Below are positions 8,900-18,392 of a stretch of 59,436 nt of DNA, piece after piece. Below the pieces are notes generated by a model. That model was given only the letters and a program-made list of their open reading frames with translations. It made no database searches and had not been told where the DNA came from. A program made the translations under genes and the position numbers. Within the stretch, counting starts at the first letter, position 1; each line of letters opens with the position of its first letter. This DNA is from Bacillota bacterium (GTDB taxonomy: Bacteria; Bacillota; Clostridia; Lachnospirales; Lachnospiraceae), in NCBI GenBank assembly GCA_023443225.1, contig JAEZVF010000009.1, positions 1-59,436 of the forward strand. The letters run 5' to 3'.

Positions 8900-9245
8900 A
8901 TTACACCTTCTTCTATGCCATTTTGTTAACCTAAAAATGATTTTAACTCCAAAAGGTGTTATTTTCTAGGCAATTTAGTTACGTTTTCATTAAATGATTA
9001 TTACATACTTTGATTTTGGCTTGGATGTCCTAAGCCTAATTAAATTTATCCTTTGTAGTTCCTTTAAGATATGAAAACCACCGCATTATTTGCAATATTT
9101 TAAGCATCTTTTATGTTTTCTTATAGTTTAATGTCCTATATACTATAGTTATCAGGATACATTAACTTTTAGAACATGGCAAGTACTAATATTCGCCATC
9201 CGTTCACAAATAAACAAATAAACAAATAAATAAAGGAGGCTTTTT
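8900..9245. other. Divergent intergenic region between L,D-transpeptidase and dapA
   Basis: 346 bp with no coding potential seen. It must hold the promoters of both flanking genes. For dapA a weak match TTATAG-17-TATAGT is present around 9120-9150. Just before the dapA ribosome site there are three tandem CAAATAAA units (9207-9230). No lysine riboswitch or T-box core was recognised. Confidence 0.5.
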
Positions 9246-10112
9246 ATGCAACTTACAGGTGTATGGTTACCAATTATAACACCGTTTAAGGATAATAAGA
9301 TAGATTATAATTCTTATGAAAGAATTATAGATTATTATACCGCCAAAGGAATAAGCGGCCTTATTCCTCTAGGTACTACGGGAGAAGTTCCAGTTTTAAA
9401 TGATTATGAATTCGAAGAAATGATAGAAAAAACCATGGAATATAATAATAACCGATTACCAATTTATATCGGGGTAGGAGGTAACTATACTGCACAGGTT
9501 ATTAAGAAAGTTAAAATTGCAGAATATTATGATATCAATGGTATTCTTTCTGTATGTCCATACTATAATCGCCCAAACCAAGAGGGTATTTACAATCACT
9601 TTAAAAATATTGCTGATGAAACACATCTTGACATCCTTCTCTACAATATCCCTTACCGAACTGGCGTAAATATTGAAAATGAAACCGTTTATAAACTCTC
9701 TGAAATAAGAAATATTGTAGGTATAAAAGATGCAAGTGGTGATATAAAACAGTCCATGGCATTACTGATGCATCCGCCAAAGGATTTCTCAATTCTTACA
9801 GGAGAGGATATTTTATTCTATTTCACTTTAACCCTGGGCGGCCAAGGTGGAATTCTTGCTGCTTCTCATCTTCATACTGATCTATTCGTGGACTTATTTA
9901 AGAAGATAAAAGATAATGATCATAATGCAGCCTTCCAAATATGGCAAAAATTATATGACCTTATTCCTCTTCTTTTCAAAGAACCGAATCCAGCCCCTAT
10001 TAAGTATTGCTTAAAGGAATTGGGATTAATCGAATCTGCCGAAGTAAGATTGCCTTTAATGCAGATTTCAGACGCACTAAAAATCCAGCTAAATACCTTT
10101 ATTAAAAAGTAA
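9246..10112 (+). CDS. dapA: 4-hydroxy-tetrahydrodipicolinate synthase
   Basis: 288-residue class I aldolase-type enzyme that condenses pyruvate with aspartate semialdehyde, the first step of the lysine and diaminopimelate branch, in the cytoplasm. Catalytic residues fall at family positions: Schiff-base lysine K161 in GIKDASGD, T44 and T45 in GTTGE, Y107 in PYYNRP, Y133, and R138 in YNIPYRTG, which binds the aldehyde substrate's carboxylate. R138 favours DapA over N-acetylneuraminate lyase relatives. The start has AAAGGAGG 7 nt upstream. It is monocistronic, flanked by genes on the other strand and followed by its own terminator. It supplies peptidoglycan precursors. Confidence 0.9.
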   Translation: MQLTGVWLPIITPFKDNKIDYNSYERIIDYYTAKGISGLIPLGTTGEVPVLNDYEFEEMIEKTMEYNNNRLPIYIGVGGNYTAQVIKKVKIAEYYDINGILSVCPYYNRPNQEGIYNHFKNIADETHLDILLYNIPYRTGVNIENETVYKLSEIRNIVGIKDASGDIKQSMALLMHPPKDFSILTGEDILFYFTLTLGGQGGILAASHLHTDLFVDLFKKIKDNDHNAAFQIWQKLYDLIPLLFKEPNPAPIKYCLKELGLIESAEVRLPLMQISDALKIQLNTFIKK

Positions 10113-10132
10113 AATCCAAATTACTATAGAAG

Positions 10133-10160
10133 ATAAGTGCAGAATCTGTTCTGCACTTAT
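10133..10160 (+). terminator. Intrinsic terminator of dapA
   Basis: 12-bp perfect arms (10133-10144, 10149-10160) with a 4-nt TCTG loop, followed by TTTCTATCCTTCTTT. It lies 20 nt after the dapA stop. Confidence 0.75.
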
Positions 10161-10209
10161 TTTCTATCCTTCTTTCACCTTATTACACTCTTGCCGTTTA
10201 AATAAAAAT

Positions 10210-10236
10210 CCATATCAACAGGAAACGTTGATATGG
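10210..10236 (-). terminator. Intrinsic terminator of the isomerase/DUF624 unit
   Basis: 10-bp perfect arms (10210-10219, 10227-10236) with a 7-nt loop, followed on the minus strand by ATTTTTATTT. It lies about 22 nt after the DUF624 gene stop. Confidence 0.75.
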
Positions 10237-10258
10237 ACGGTACAGCAGCACTTCTATT

Positions 10259-10900
10259 TTATTGATTATACCACCGATCAGCTTCGGCACTTCCCGGCTT
10301 TACCTCCGGCATATATTTTTTAAATACCGGTTCAATTAAAAAACTAGCAATATAAGCTATGACACCCGGAACTAAGATACCAACTGGCAGGTATGCCCAT
10401 GTTCCTACAATTCCTGCCAGTATTAGTAACAATAATAATACTGTAGTTTTTACATTTTTTACTGCCATTATAATAGATAATCTTAATAATGCAAAAATAT
10501 TATTCTGAAATCTTGACATTACCGGATATAAGTAAGCCAGCAATATGATTAATAATAAAGATACTAATATCCAACCAGTTATTGATATGGTGTAATAAGC
10601 TCCTTCCTTAAAGAAATTATAGCAATCAGCCACCATAACAATACCATATAATACAAATATTACTCCTGGAATTAAGGATTGTACAAAATTATTTTTAAAA
10701 GCAGTAAAATACTCCTTATACACAGAAGATCCTACATTTCTTCTAACCACCTTTACTACCGCATAATACAATGCTGTAGTAGAAGTGCCTATAGTTATAA
10801 GTGGTATGCTTGTAAATACCCATAACATGCTCGCCATAACTATATTAGAAAACACAATCATAATTTGATATATAGAACTGTCGAATATGTTTTTTTTCAT
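10259..10900 (-). CDS. DUF624 (YesL-type) membrane protein
   Basis: 213-residue integral membrane protein with about five hydrophobic segments: near the N-terminus, two in the middle, and a pair near 145-185. The N-terminal pattern with SIPLITIGTSTTALYY is typical of DUF624/YesL. Family members are encoded beside YesMN systems and oligosaccharide transporters, but their biochemical role is unknown. The ATG at 10900 is preferred because AGAGGTG lies 4-10 nt upstream; the in-frame GTG at 10924 has no ribosome site. It is the last gene of the first sugar locus, 46 nt from the isomerase stop after this start correction, and is followed by a terminator. Confidence 0.85.
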   Translation of the reverse strand: MKKNIFDSSIYQIMIVFSNIVMASMLWVFTSIPLITIGTSTTALYYAVVKVVRRNVGSSVYKEYFTAFKNNFVQSLIPGVIFVLYGIVMVADCYNFFKEGAYYTISITGWILVSLLLIILLAYLYPVMSRFQNNIFALLRLSIIMAVKNVKTTVLLLLLILAGIVGTWAYLPVGILVPGVIAYIASFLIEPVFKKYMPEVKPGSAEADRWYNQ

Positions 10901-10970
10901 GATGCACCTCTTACTCTGCTTCACTGAACAGAAGGAATTAAATTTTCCATTCTTTCATGCTGATAACGGT

Positions 10971-12440
10971 TTATTTGAATGGATTTTCCGTTGGATAAAG
11001 CATTCCCTCTGGACGATTAAATCCAATATTTTCTACGCCATAGTAGCGGAATACTTCGAATAAGGTTTTTCCAAAGCTACCAAAAGCAACAGCACCATGA
11101 TGTGGATAGTTCTTCTCTATTAATTCGTAGCGATAAAAACGACCCATTTCCTTAATTGCAAATATGCCAATTGCTCCGAAAGAACGCGTGGCAACTGGAA
11201 GTACTTCACCTTGTGCAATATATGCTTGAAGTTTAGCATCTGCAGTACTATGCAAACGGAAGAATGTGATATCTCCAGGAATAATATCTCCCTCTAAAGT
11301 ACCTTGAGTTACTTCTTCTGGAAGACTCCTAGCCATAATCATCTGATATTTCATGGAACAGAAGCTTAATTTACTGCTTGCCGTATTCCCACAGTGGAAG
11401 CCCATAAAGGTATCTTTTAATGTGTATTTGAACTTACCTTTAATTTCAGACTCATACATATCTGATGGAACCGAATTGTTAATGTCAAGCAAGGTAACGG
11501 TATCTTTGCTTACTACAGTACCGATAAATTCACTTAATGCACCATAAATATCTACTTCACAAGATACAGGAATGCCTCTATCTGTTAGACGGCTATTTAC
11601 ATAACATGGAACGAAACCAAATTGAGTCTGGAAAGCCGGCCAACATTTTCCCGCAATAGCAACATATTTTCTAGAACCCTTATGTTGTTCTACCCAATCT
11701 AATAAGGTAATTTCATACTGGGCAAGTTTAGATAAAATCTCTGGTTTCTTATTGCCTTCTCCTAATTCTTCCTCCATGCTCTTTACTACTCCTGGAATAC
11801 GACTATCGCCCGCATGTTTATTGAAGGCTTCAAATAAATCAAGTTCTGAATTTTCTTCTATCTCTACACCCAAGTTATAAAGTTGTTTGATTGGTGCATT
11901 ACACGCTAAGAAGTCTTGTGGACGTGGTCCGAATGATATAATTTTTAAATTAGATAATCCTACAATAGCTCTTGCAATAGGTGCAAATTCTGCTATCATT
12001 TTTGCACATTCAGAAGCAGTTCCGACAGGATACTCTGGTATGTATGCTTTTATGTTACGAAGTTTTAAGTTATAGCTAGCATTTAACATTCCGCAATAAG
12101 CATCACCACGGCCACCGATCAGATTGTCACCAGTTTCCTCAGCTGCTGCAACATACATGACTGGTCCATCAAATTCTTTTGCTAATAACGTCTCAGGTGT
12201 TTCAGGTCCAAAGTTTCCAAGGTAAATAACCAAAGCATTACAGCCTGCTTTCTTCACATCTGCTAATGCATCAAGCATATGAATCTCATTTTCAATACAA
12301 ATCGGGCATTCATAAATTTCTCCATATTGCTTGGTATATTCTGCAACTACTGCTTTTCTCCTATTCACAGATAACGTCATCGGGAAACAGTCTCTACTTA
12401 CAGCTACTATCCCTAATTTTTCTACTGGTAAATTGTTCAT
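10971..12440 (-). CDS. L-fucose/L-arabinose isomerase family protein
   Basis: 489-residue cytoplasmic aldose-ketose isomerase of the FucI/AraA superfamily. An N-terminal Rossmann-like part is followed by a C-terminal metal-binding catalytic part. Candidate metal ligands and acid residues appear in SCEVDIYG, TLLDINN and the His motif YPHHGA, matching the Glu/Asp/His set of fucose isomerases. The exact sugar (L-fucose, D-arabinose, L-arabinose, L-galactose or another) cannot be decided. It follows the ROK regulator gene by 55 nt on the same strand and belongs to the GH3/ABC locus. No matching kinase or aldolase gene is in the window, so downstream steps must be encoded elsewhere. Confidence 0.85.
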   Translation of the reverse strand: MNNLPVEKLGIVAVSRDCFPMTLSVNRRKAVVAEYTKQYGEIYECPICIENEIHMLDALADVKKAGCNALVIYLGNFGPETPETLLAKEFDGPVMYVAAAEETGDNLIGGRGDAYCGMLNASYNLKLRNIKAYIPEYPVGTASECAKMIAEFAPIARAIVGLSNLKIISFGPRPQDFLACNAPIKQLYNLGVEIEENSELDLFEAFNKHAGDSRIPGVVKSMEEELGEGNKKPEILSKLAQYEITLLDWVEQHKGSRKYVAIAGKCWPAFQTQFGFVPCYVNSRLTDRGIPVSCEVDIYGALSEFIGTVVSKDTVTLLDINNSVPSDMYESEIKGKFKYTLKDTFMGFHCGNTASSKLSFCSMKYQMIMARSLPEEVTQGTLEGDIIPGDITFFRLHSTADAKLQAYIAQGEVLPVATRSFGAIGIFAIKEMGRFYRYELIEKNYPHHGAVAFGSFGKTLFEVFRYYGVENIGFNRPEGMLYPTENPFK

Positions 12441-12495
12441 TTTTTATCCTCTTTTCTTATTTTTAGTATACGATCTCTTCTTTTATAATTAATTA

Positions 12496-13632
12496 CTAAA
12501 TACTTTCAATAAATTTGAATATCCATTGCAATGCCGCCCCTACTGCATTTGCTCTGCTATAATAATTCGTCAATTGGAGAAAACTACTGTTTGTATTCTC
12601 CCTTGTAAAAGAGTTTAAATGTGCTAATTTATCTGTGATTTTCTCCATATACTGTTCTAAATAAGGGGTCAAATGTCCACCTAATACAATATCTGTATCA
12701 AAGGCTGTATATAAATTATCTAAGCCCAAACATAAGTACTCGATATATTCATCCCAAAGCTTACCGTATGTTTCATTGCCATTTTCAAGTTCAGTAAAGA
12801 ATTCTTCTAGTTCTATTCCTATATCTTCAGAAATTGTAGCCGTACTGATATATGCTTCTAAGCATCCTTTTTTCCCACAATAACACTGTTTTCCTCCCGG
12901 GACAAGAATCATATGTCCAAACTCACCAGCCCGGTTACGATTTCCTCTTAACAATCCATCACCAAGAATAATACAGCCTCCAACACCTTTTTCTACGCTA
13001 AGGTATATCTTAGGCTCCTTATTGAACTGATTCCAAACTACGGTAAATGCACCTGCATTGGCGTCATTTTCAATAATACAAGGATATGGAATTTTATTAA
13101 TTAGTTTATCAATTGGATAATTGGTTACGCCTAGAGATGGTGCAAATTCTATTAAATCAGGGTCACTTTTTAATACACCCGGAATAGAAATTCCCACCCC
13201 AAGTATATACTCTCTTCGGCCATGATTCCTATTTACAAGATTTTCAATTAGTTCACTTAATCGTTGGCTATAATCTATATCCTCTGAAAATTCTAAAAAA
13301 TGCTTAACATAGTCAATAACAGCTCCATATAGATCAACCATAAGAATTCTGACTTCTTTTTTCCGAATATCAACACCAATTGCAACTCTTGCATTTGTTA
13401 CCGGAACTATGACCTGCGCTTTTCTACCTCCTGTGGATTGAAAATTTCCTGCATAATCAATAATATTCATTTCTTTGAGTATTTTAAGGTTTTGGTTTAC
13501 TGTTGGTAAACTTAACATAAGTTTATTTGCAATATCCTGCCTGGATATCTCTTTCTCCTGATAAACCAATTTATATATGATATGCCGATTATATGTCTTC
13601 ACTTTTGAAGAAGTAAGTTTTTTCTCTGTCAT
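12496..13632 (-). CDS. ROK-family transcriptional regulator (XylR/NagC type)
   Basis: 378-residue sugar-responsive regulator. The N-terminal winged helix-turn-helix (about 10-65) includes RQDIANKLMLSLPTVNQNL. The ROK domain (about 80-370) holds a sugar-binding/ATPase-like fold with IENDANAGA, GGCIILGDGLLRG, GEFGHM and the zinc-binding CYCGKKGCLEAY. Such proteins usually repress catabolic operons until a sugar or sugar phosphate binds. It sits between the YesN gene (about 64 nt) and the isomerase gene, so it probably controls this locus. The inducer is unknown; xylose or another pentose is plausible. Confidence 0.88.
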   Translation of the reverse strand: MTEKKLTSSKVKTYNRHIIYKLVYQEKEISRQDIANKLMLSLPTVNQNLKILKEMNIIDYAGNFQSTGGRKAQVIVPVTNARVAIGVDIRKKEVRILMVDLYGAVIDYVKHFLEFSEDIDYSQRLSELIENLVNRNHGRREYILGVGISIPGVLKSDPDLIEFAPSLGVTNYPIDKLINKIPYPCIIENDANAGAFTVVWNQFNKEPKIYLSVEKGVGGCIILGDGLLRGNRNRAGEFGHMILVPGGKQCYCGKKGCLEAYISTATISEDIGIELEEFFTELENGNETYGKLWDEYIEYLCLGLDNLYTAFDTDIVLGGHLTPYLEQYMEKITDKLAHLNSFTRENTNSSFLQLTNYYSRANAVGAALQWIFKFIESI

Positions 13633-13695
13633 ATTTCCAAAACCTTTCCTTATACCAATATCAGGAAACCTTATTATAAAGTAGGTTTATTGATA

Positions 13696-14424
13696 TTAGA
13701 TATTTTCTTTCAACATATCAGAATAGGATTTCCCTGTGTATTTTTTAAAGCATTTACCAAAATAATTTGGATCAGGTATTCCTACTTCCTTTGCTGTAAC
13801 ATACATTAATTTTTTCATTTTCACGCATTCAATTGCTTTTTCCATTCGACATTTTGCAATATAGTCAATTAAATTGATACCTACGTCTGCTTTAAAACGG
13901 CGACTTAAATAACTGGAGTTAAAACCAAATTCTTGTGCAATGGAAGTAAGATTCAGTTCTGAATCATGATAGTTCTTGCGAATAAAATCTTGTATCTTAG
14001 CAGTTTCATTGTACTCTTCAATGGTCACTGTCTCTTCTTCCGGCTTCATTTTCTCCAATTGATCAATTACCTTTTTACAAGCCTCATTCACTTCTGAACG
14101 AACAATTGGTTTTAATAAATATTCTGCAACACCAATTCCAATACATTCTCTTGCATATTCAAATTCATTAAAGGCAGTCAATATAATAATCCTTAGTCTT
14201 GGATATCGTTTGATTGCTAGCTTAGAGAACTCAATACCATTCATAAAAGGCATACGAATATCAACAAACACAATATCTGGCCTTAAGTCATCAATGGAAT
14301 TAATAGCTTCAATTCCACTGGATGCCTCACCAACCACCTCAAGTCCCAGCTCTTTCCATGAAACAGTAAGTTTCAGAAGATTACGCAACGACCTTTCATC
14401 GTCAATAATCATAACCCGGTACAT
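13696..14424 (-). CDS. AraC-type response regulator (YesN family)
   Basis: 242-residue response regulator. The receiver domain (1-120) has acidic pocket IIDDE, phosphoacceptor D55 in IVFVDIRMP and a conserved Lys in LLKPI. A linker leads to a C-terminal AraC double helix-turn-helix (about 140-240) with FGFNSSYLSRRFKADVG and the closing PNYFGKCFKKYTG. It starts 1 nt after the YesM-type kinase stop, with AAGGAGGG upstream, so the two are co-translated. YesMN pairs sense extracellular oligosaccharides and activate nearby sugar transporters. The likely target is the solute-binding protein promoter at 21555, where 21-bp-spaced repeats occur. Confidence 0.92.
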   Translation of the reverse strand: MYRVMIIDDERSLRNLLKLTVSWKELGLEVVGEASSGIEAINSIDDLRPDIVFVDIRMPFMNGIEFSKLAIKRYPRLRIIILTAFNEFEYARECIGIGVAEYLLKPIVRSEVNEACKKVIDQLEKMKPEEETVTIEEYNETAKIQDFIRKNYHDSELNLTSIAQEFGFNSSYLSRRFKADVGINLIDYIAKCRMEKAIECVKMKKLMYVTAKEVGIPDPNYFGKCFKKYTGKSYSDMLKENI

Positions 14425-14425
14425 A

Positions 14426-16150
14426 CTATTTTCCCTCCTTCAGGGGAAGCTTTAATTCAACTTCAAAATATTCCCCTTCACAGCTATGAATCTCAAACAC
14501 ATCTTCTGCATTGTAATAGTATCTGATTCGTTCAATAGTACCCTTAAATCCAAAGCTTCTAGAATTAGTTCCTTCTAAAAGCAATCGAACCTGCTCTTGA
14601 TCCATTCCGACTCCGGTATCATAGATTTTAATATGCAACAAATTATCATCTCTAAATGCGGATATTCTTATAATACCTTTCTCACCTTTTAACCTTACGC
14701 CATGATAAATAGCATTTTCCACGAACGGTTGTAGAATTAATCTAGGCACAATAACATTAGACAATCCTTCCCCAATATCATATTCATCATCAAATACATC
14801 TTCATAACGATTCTTTTGCAGTGTCAAATAATCTTTCACAATACCCAATTCTTCCTCTAATGGAATATCACGGTCTCCATTACTTAAAAATCTGCGATAA
14901 AAATTTGCTAATGTTGCAAGCATGTTATCTACTTTATCCGTTTGATTTTCAAGTACAAGGGAACGAATTGTGTCCAAAGTATTATATAAAAAGTGAGGTT
15001 TAATTTGCTCTTGCAAAGCAGCTAATTCAGCTTTCTGCAAGTTCTTTTCTTTTTTAATTAATTCGTCAATCAAGTGGTTAATCTCAATTAACATTGCATT
15101 ATAACTATTCTTTAATTGACCGATTTCGTCATCACTTACATTTATGCTAACACGATGCAGCCATCCATTTTGAACCTCTGACATACTCTTTACCAACTTC
15201 TGAATTGGTCTTGTAACATTCTTTGCCAGAAAAGAGTTAATCTGATTCAAAAAGTATAATATGATTAAAATCCCACCAAAAATTCCTACAACCAACTTAT
15301 GAGATAGACCTTCTAATATATCAACCTCAGTATAACTAACTAGAATAAAGTCCGTGTTCGGTACTTTATCATAAGTAATAACCTGTTCCTTTAAGATACC
15401 TTTTGTAATCTTTTGTCCAAGTTTGGTATTTTCATTTACAGTGATATCTTCAAATATATTTATATCATCACAGCTGATTAAGTAACCAGACTTATCATAA
15501 AATGCATAATGATTCTTGCTATTCGCTAGATCTGAATAAGTTTGTTCAAATAATTGAATTGGAATATTAATCTCTAAAAGCCCTAATTCTTTTTGAGTAT
15601 TTAAATCATTAATTAGTCTAACAAAGGAAATGATTTTTCCATTTTTCGAACGAAAGGCATCGTCAGAGTTAGATTTAAGAACAAAACCACCTTGCCGTAC
15701 TCTTACTTCTTCCAACCACTCATCACTAAAAACTATATTTTTATTTATATAAGTTATTCCAGGTCCTACATTAATATATTGCTTATCGTTTCTAAAAATA
15801 GTAACAGAATAATTAGCACTAAAGGCATTGAGAATATAATGCAAATCCTGAATTGCAATTTTATCAATTGAAGCTTTAATATGGTCATTGGTTAGATACT
15901 TATATATACCACTACTCATCATTGTCATCCGGCTGATATTGTTGACATTTTCTATAGCAATTTCATAACTATGTATGACTGCTGCTCGATTATTTTCTTC
16001 TTTTTCAATGGCAGTGGTTTCCATGTTCGTATCCAGTAATATATAAAAGATACAAAAGCAAAATACAATACAAATACAGATCATGTATAAGAACATGAAC
16101 CGTACTTTCCGCTGCAAATTCATAGACATAAAACGTTTATGTATATTCAT
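14426..16150 (-). CDS. Sensor histidine kinase, YesM family
   Basis: 574-residue membrane kinase. A membrane span at about 17-38, a Cache-like extracellular sensor (about 40-283), a second span (about 285-302) and a HAMP domain (about 303-356) precede the LytS/YesM-type His_kinase domain with QIKPHFLYNTLD (H386) and a C-terminal ATPase domain (PFVENAIYHG, YDTGVGMD). It presumably senses an oligosaccharide outside the cell and phosphorylates the YesN protein encoded 1 nt downstream. It lies in the same direction as the GH3 gene but is separated from it by 116 nt containing a perfect hairpin, which may allow independent expression. Confidence 0.92.
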   Translation of the reverse strand: MNIHKRFMSMNLQRKVRFMFLYMICICIVFCFCIFYILLDTNMETTAIEKEENNRAAVIHSYEIAIENVNNISRMTMMSSGIYKYLTNDHIKASIDKIAIQDLHYILNAFSANYSVTIFRNDKQYINVGPGITYINKNIVFSDEWLEEVRVRQGGFVLKSNSDDAFRSKNGKIISFVRLINDLNTQKELGLLEINIPIQLFEQTYSDLANSKNHYAFYDKSGYLISCDDINIFEDITVNENTKLGQKITKGILKEQVITYDKVPNTDFILVSYTEVDILEGLSHKLVVGIFGGILIILYFLNQINSFLAKNVTRPIQKLVKSMSEVQNGWLHRVSINVSDDEIGQLKNSYNAMLIEINHLIDELIKKEKNLQKAELAALQEQIKPHFLYNTLDTIRSLVLENQTDKVDNMLATLANFYRRFLSNGDRDIPLEEELGIVKDYLTLQKNRYEDVFDDEYDIGEGLSNVIVPRLILQPFVENAIYHGVRLKGEKGIIRISAFRDDNLLHIKIYDTGVGMDQEQVRLLLEGTNSRSFGFKGTIERIRYYYNAEDVFEIHSCEGEYFEVELKLPLKEGK

Positions 16151-16186
16151 CCGTATCCCTTCTATCGAAAAAACACGATTAGCTTA

Positions 16187-16220
16187 TTTGTAAAGTACTT
16201 TTATTAAAGTACTTTACAAA
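16187..16220 (-). promoter_or_regulatory. 14-bp perfect inverted repeat upstream of the YesM-type kinase gene
   Basis: Arms 16187-16200 and 16207-16220 (sequence class TTTGTAAAGTACTT) are perfect, with a 6-nt loop. It has no T run after it on the minus strand, and a TATAGT box lies just upstream (around 16225-16230). A role as operator or leader hairpin of the yesMN transcript is as plausible as terminator of GH3. Confidence 0.5.
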
Positions 16221-16266
16221 TATACTATAACACATATTCAGAATTATTCCATATAATTTTTCTCAA

Positions 16267-18381
16267 TTATTTAACTAATTGGATGGAATGTTTTATCGGT
16301 AGGTTGTTTACCAGTTCTTTTGATCGTTCATCCGGTTGTGATGTACCTACAAATATATCAAAATGACTTCCATCTACAATACGTTCTCCCTGTTCATTAA
16401 CAACTAAAAAGTTTTTCCAGGCTATTGTAAAGGTAATTTCTTTTTCCATGGATGCATCAAGAGAGACCCTCTTAAATCCACATAAAGTAGCGTTCGGCAC
16501 TGATAAAGTTGAATCCGAATTTTTAATATAAACCTGTATTACCTCTTCACACGAAACATTTCCTTTGTTACCTACCGTCACCGTAAGGGTAAAATCTTTC
16601 CCAATCTCACATTCTGTATTCGCTTTAATCTGTGTACAGGCAACATCTCCGTAAGTGAGACCAAAACCGAATGGATATAATGGCTTCTCTTCTAAGAAAC
16701 GATAGGTACGACCCTTCATAGCATAATCGGTAAATTCAGGCAGATTTTTTGTCGAAGCATAAAAGGTAACTGGTAGTTTACCAGAAGGTGAGCAATTGCC
16801 AAATAATATGTCTGCCAATGCCTTTCCGCCATATGCACCTGGATACCATAGTTGAAGAATTGCTGCACAATTTTCATTTGCATAACTTAAATCCATGCAA
16901 CTTCCTGCGGCGACACATAGCACAATAGGCTTCCCTGTCTTAATCAACAATTCTAATAAACGTATTTGAACTTCAGGTAATTCCAGGCTTGACTTATCTC
17001 CGGAGGCATAAGCATTTCCTTCATCTCCTTCTTCTCCTTCAATAGTTTCGTCTAAACCAAGGAAAAGAAATACGATATCGCTATGTTCAGCAACCGTTAA
17101 CGCTTCTGACTCGCGATCATATGCATATGCTAACGGCTCTGCTCTGTCTTTTACCAGTTGACAGCCCTCCGAATATAATACCCTTACCTCTTCTTTCAAT
17201 TCATCTTGTATTCCTTCTAAAAACGTTATATATCTAGAAGCCGTGCCATAATAATTGCCCTTTAAAGCCAAACGGCTATTTGCATTAGGACCAATTACTC
17301 CCACGGTCTTTATTTTATTCTTCTTTACTGGAAGGATTCCGTCATTTTTGAGCAAGACAATTCCTTTTCTTGCAGCTTCTATTGACAGTTCCACATGTTC
17401 CTTACATTCTACAACTTCATATGGTATTTCATCATATTCCGTCTTTTCAAAAAGACCAAGCTTTAATCTTGTTATGAAAACTCTAATTGCAGCTTCTCTA
17501 ATATGTTCTTTTGTAATCAGTCCCTCTTTCAGTGCCTGAAGCAAATATAGATACATATTTCCACAGTTTAAGTCGCATCCTGCATCAATTGCCAATGCAA
17601 CGGATTCTGTTGCTGTTTTAGTAACGTTATGACCGGTATGAAAATCTTTGATTGCCCAGCAATCGGATACTACATGACCTTTAAACTCCCACTTATTTCT
17701 AAGTATATCTCTTAGCAAGGTGTAGCTTCCATTGCATGGTTCCCCATTTGTACGGTTATATGCACCCATAACGGATTCTACATTTGCTTCTGTGATACAT
17801 TCTTCAAAAGCCGGGAGATAAGTTTCCCATAAATCTTTATCACTTACAATTGCATCAAACTCATGACGTAAATCTTCCGGTCCGCTATGTACCGCATAAT
17901 GTTTCGCACAAGCAGCGGTTTTCATATGCTCGCCATTTCCTTGCAACCCTCTTATAAATGCTTTCCCAAGTGTTGCTGTTAAATAGGGGTCTTCTCCATA
18001 AGTTTCGTGTCCACGGCCCCATCTTGGATCACGGAAAATATTTATATTTGGAGACCAAAAAGTTAAGCCCTTATAAATATCCCGGTCTTCGTGCTTGGAA
18101 CTTTGGTTATATTTTGCTCTACCTTCGGTTGCTATGGCATCTGCGATTTGTTCTAGCAATTCTACATCAAACATTGCTGCCATTCCAATTGCTTGTGGAA
18201 AGCTCGTTGCGGTGCCGGCTCTAGCCACACCATGAAGAGCCTCATTCCACCAATTATAAGCTGGTATATTAAGATGTTTAATAGGAGCAGAATTATATGT
18301 CAGCTGGCTTGCTTGTTCCTCCACTGTCATTTTATCTACTAGTTCTTCTGCCTGTTTTCTGTAATGTGTATAATCTTTCAC
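16267..18381 (-). CDS. Glycoside hydrolase family 3 (beta-xylosidase/beta-glucosidase type)
   Basis: 704-residue cytoplasmic exo-glycosidase. An N-terminal GH3 barrel (about 15-310) carries nucleophile D240 in VVSDCWAIKDF, with KHYAVHSGPE and GAYNRTNGEP motifs typical of the xylosidase-like branch. An alpha/beta GH3-C domain (about 340-560) has an EGEEGD loop that may supply the acid/base Glu. A fibronectin-III-like C-terminal domain (about 600-690) completes it. There is no signal peptide. The start is GTG with GGAGGT 7 nt upstream. It follows the MalG-type permease gene by 11 nt, so it cleaves the oligosaccharide imported by that transporter. Xylo- versus gluco-specificity is not settled. 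Confidence 0.9.
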   Translation of the reverse strand: MKDYTHYRKQAEELVDKMTVEEQASQLTYNSAPIKHLNIPAYNWWNEALHGVARAGTATSFPQAIGMAAMFDVELLEQIADAIATEGRAKYNQSSKHEDRDIYKGLTFWSPNINIFRDPRWGRGHETYGEDPYLTATLGKAFIRGLQGNGEHMKTAACAKHYAVHSGPEDLRHEFDAIVSDKDLWETYLPAFEECITEANVESVMGAYNRTNGEPCNGSYTLLRDILRNKWEFKGHVVSDCWAIKDFHTGHNVTKTATESVALAIDAGCDLNCGNMYLYLLQALKEGLITKEHIREAAIRVFITRLKLGLFEKTEYDEIPYEVVECKEHVELSIEAARKGIVLLKNDGILPVKKNKIKTVGVIGPNANSRLALKGNYYGTASRYITFLEGIQDELKEEVRVLYSEGCQLVKDRAEPLAYAYDRESEALTVAEHSDIVFLFLGLDETIEGEEGDEGNAYASGDKSSLELPEVQIRLLELLIKTGKPIVLCVAAGSCMDLSYANENCAAILQLWYPGAYGGKALADILFGNCSPSGKLPVTFYASTKNLPEFTDYAMKGRTYRFLEEKPLYPFGFGLTYGDVACTQIKANTECEIGKDFTLTVTVGNKGNVSCEEVIQVYIKNSDSTLSVPNATLCGFKRVSLDASMEKEITFTIAWKNFLVVNEQGERIVDGSHFDIFVGTSQPDERSKELVNNLPIKHSIQLVK

Positions 18382-18392
18382 TAGATTACCTC

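Noticed and set aside
8977..8990. Catabolite-response element TGAAAACGTAACTA before the L,D-transpeptidase gene
   Set aside because: It deviates at a conserved C position of the cre consensus and sits before a cell-wall gene, so chance is more likely.
8900..9245. Lysine riboswitch or T-box upstream of dapA
   Set aside because: No conserved core elements, anti-terminator or T-box bulge sequence could be recognised in the 346-bp region.
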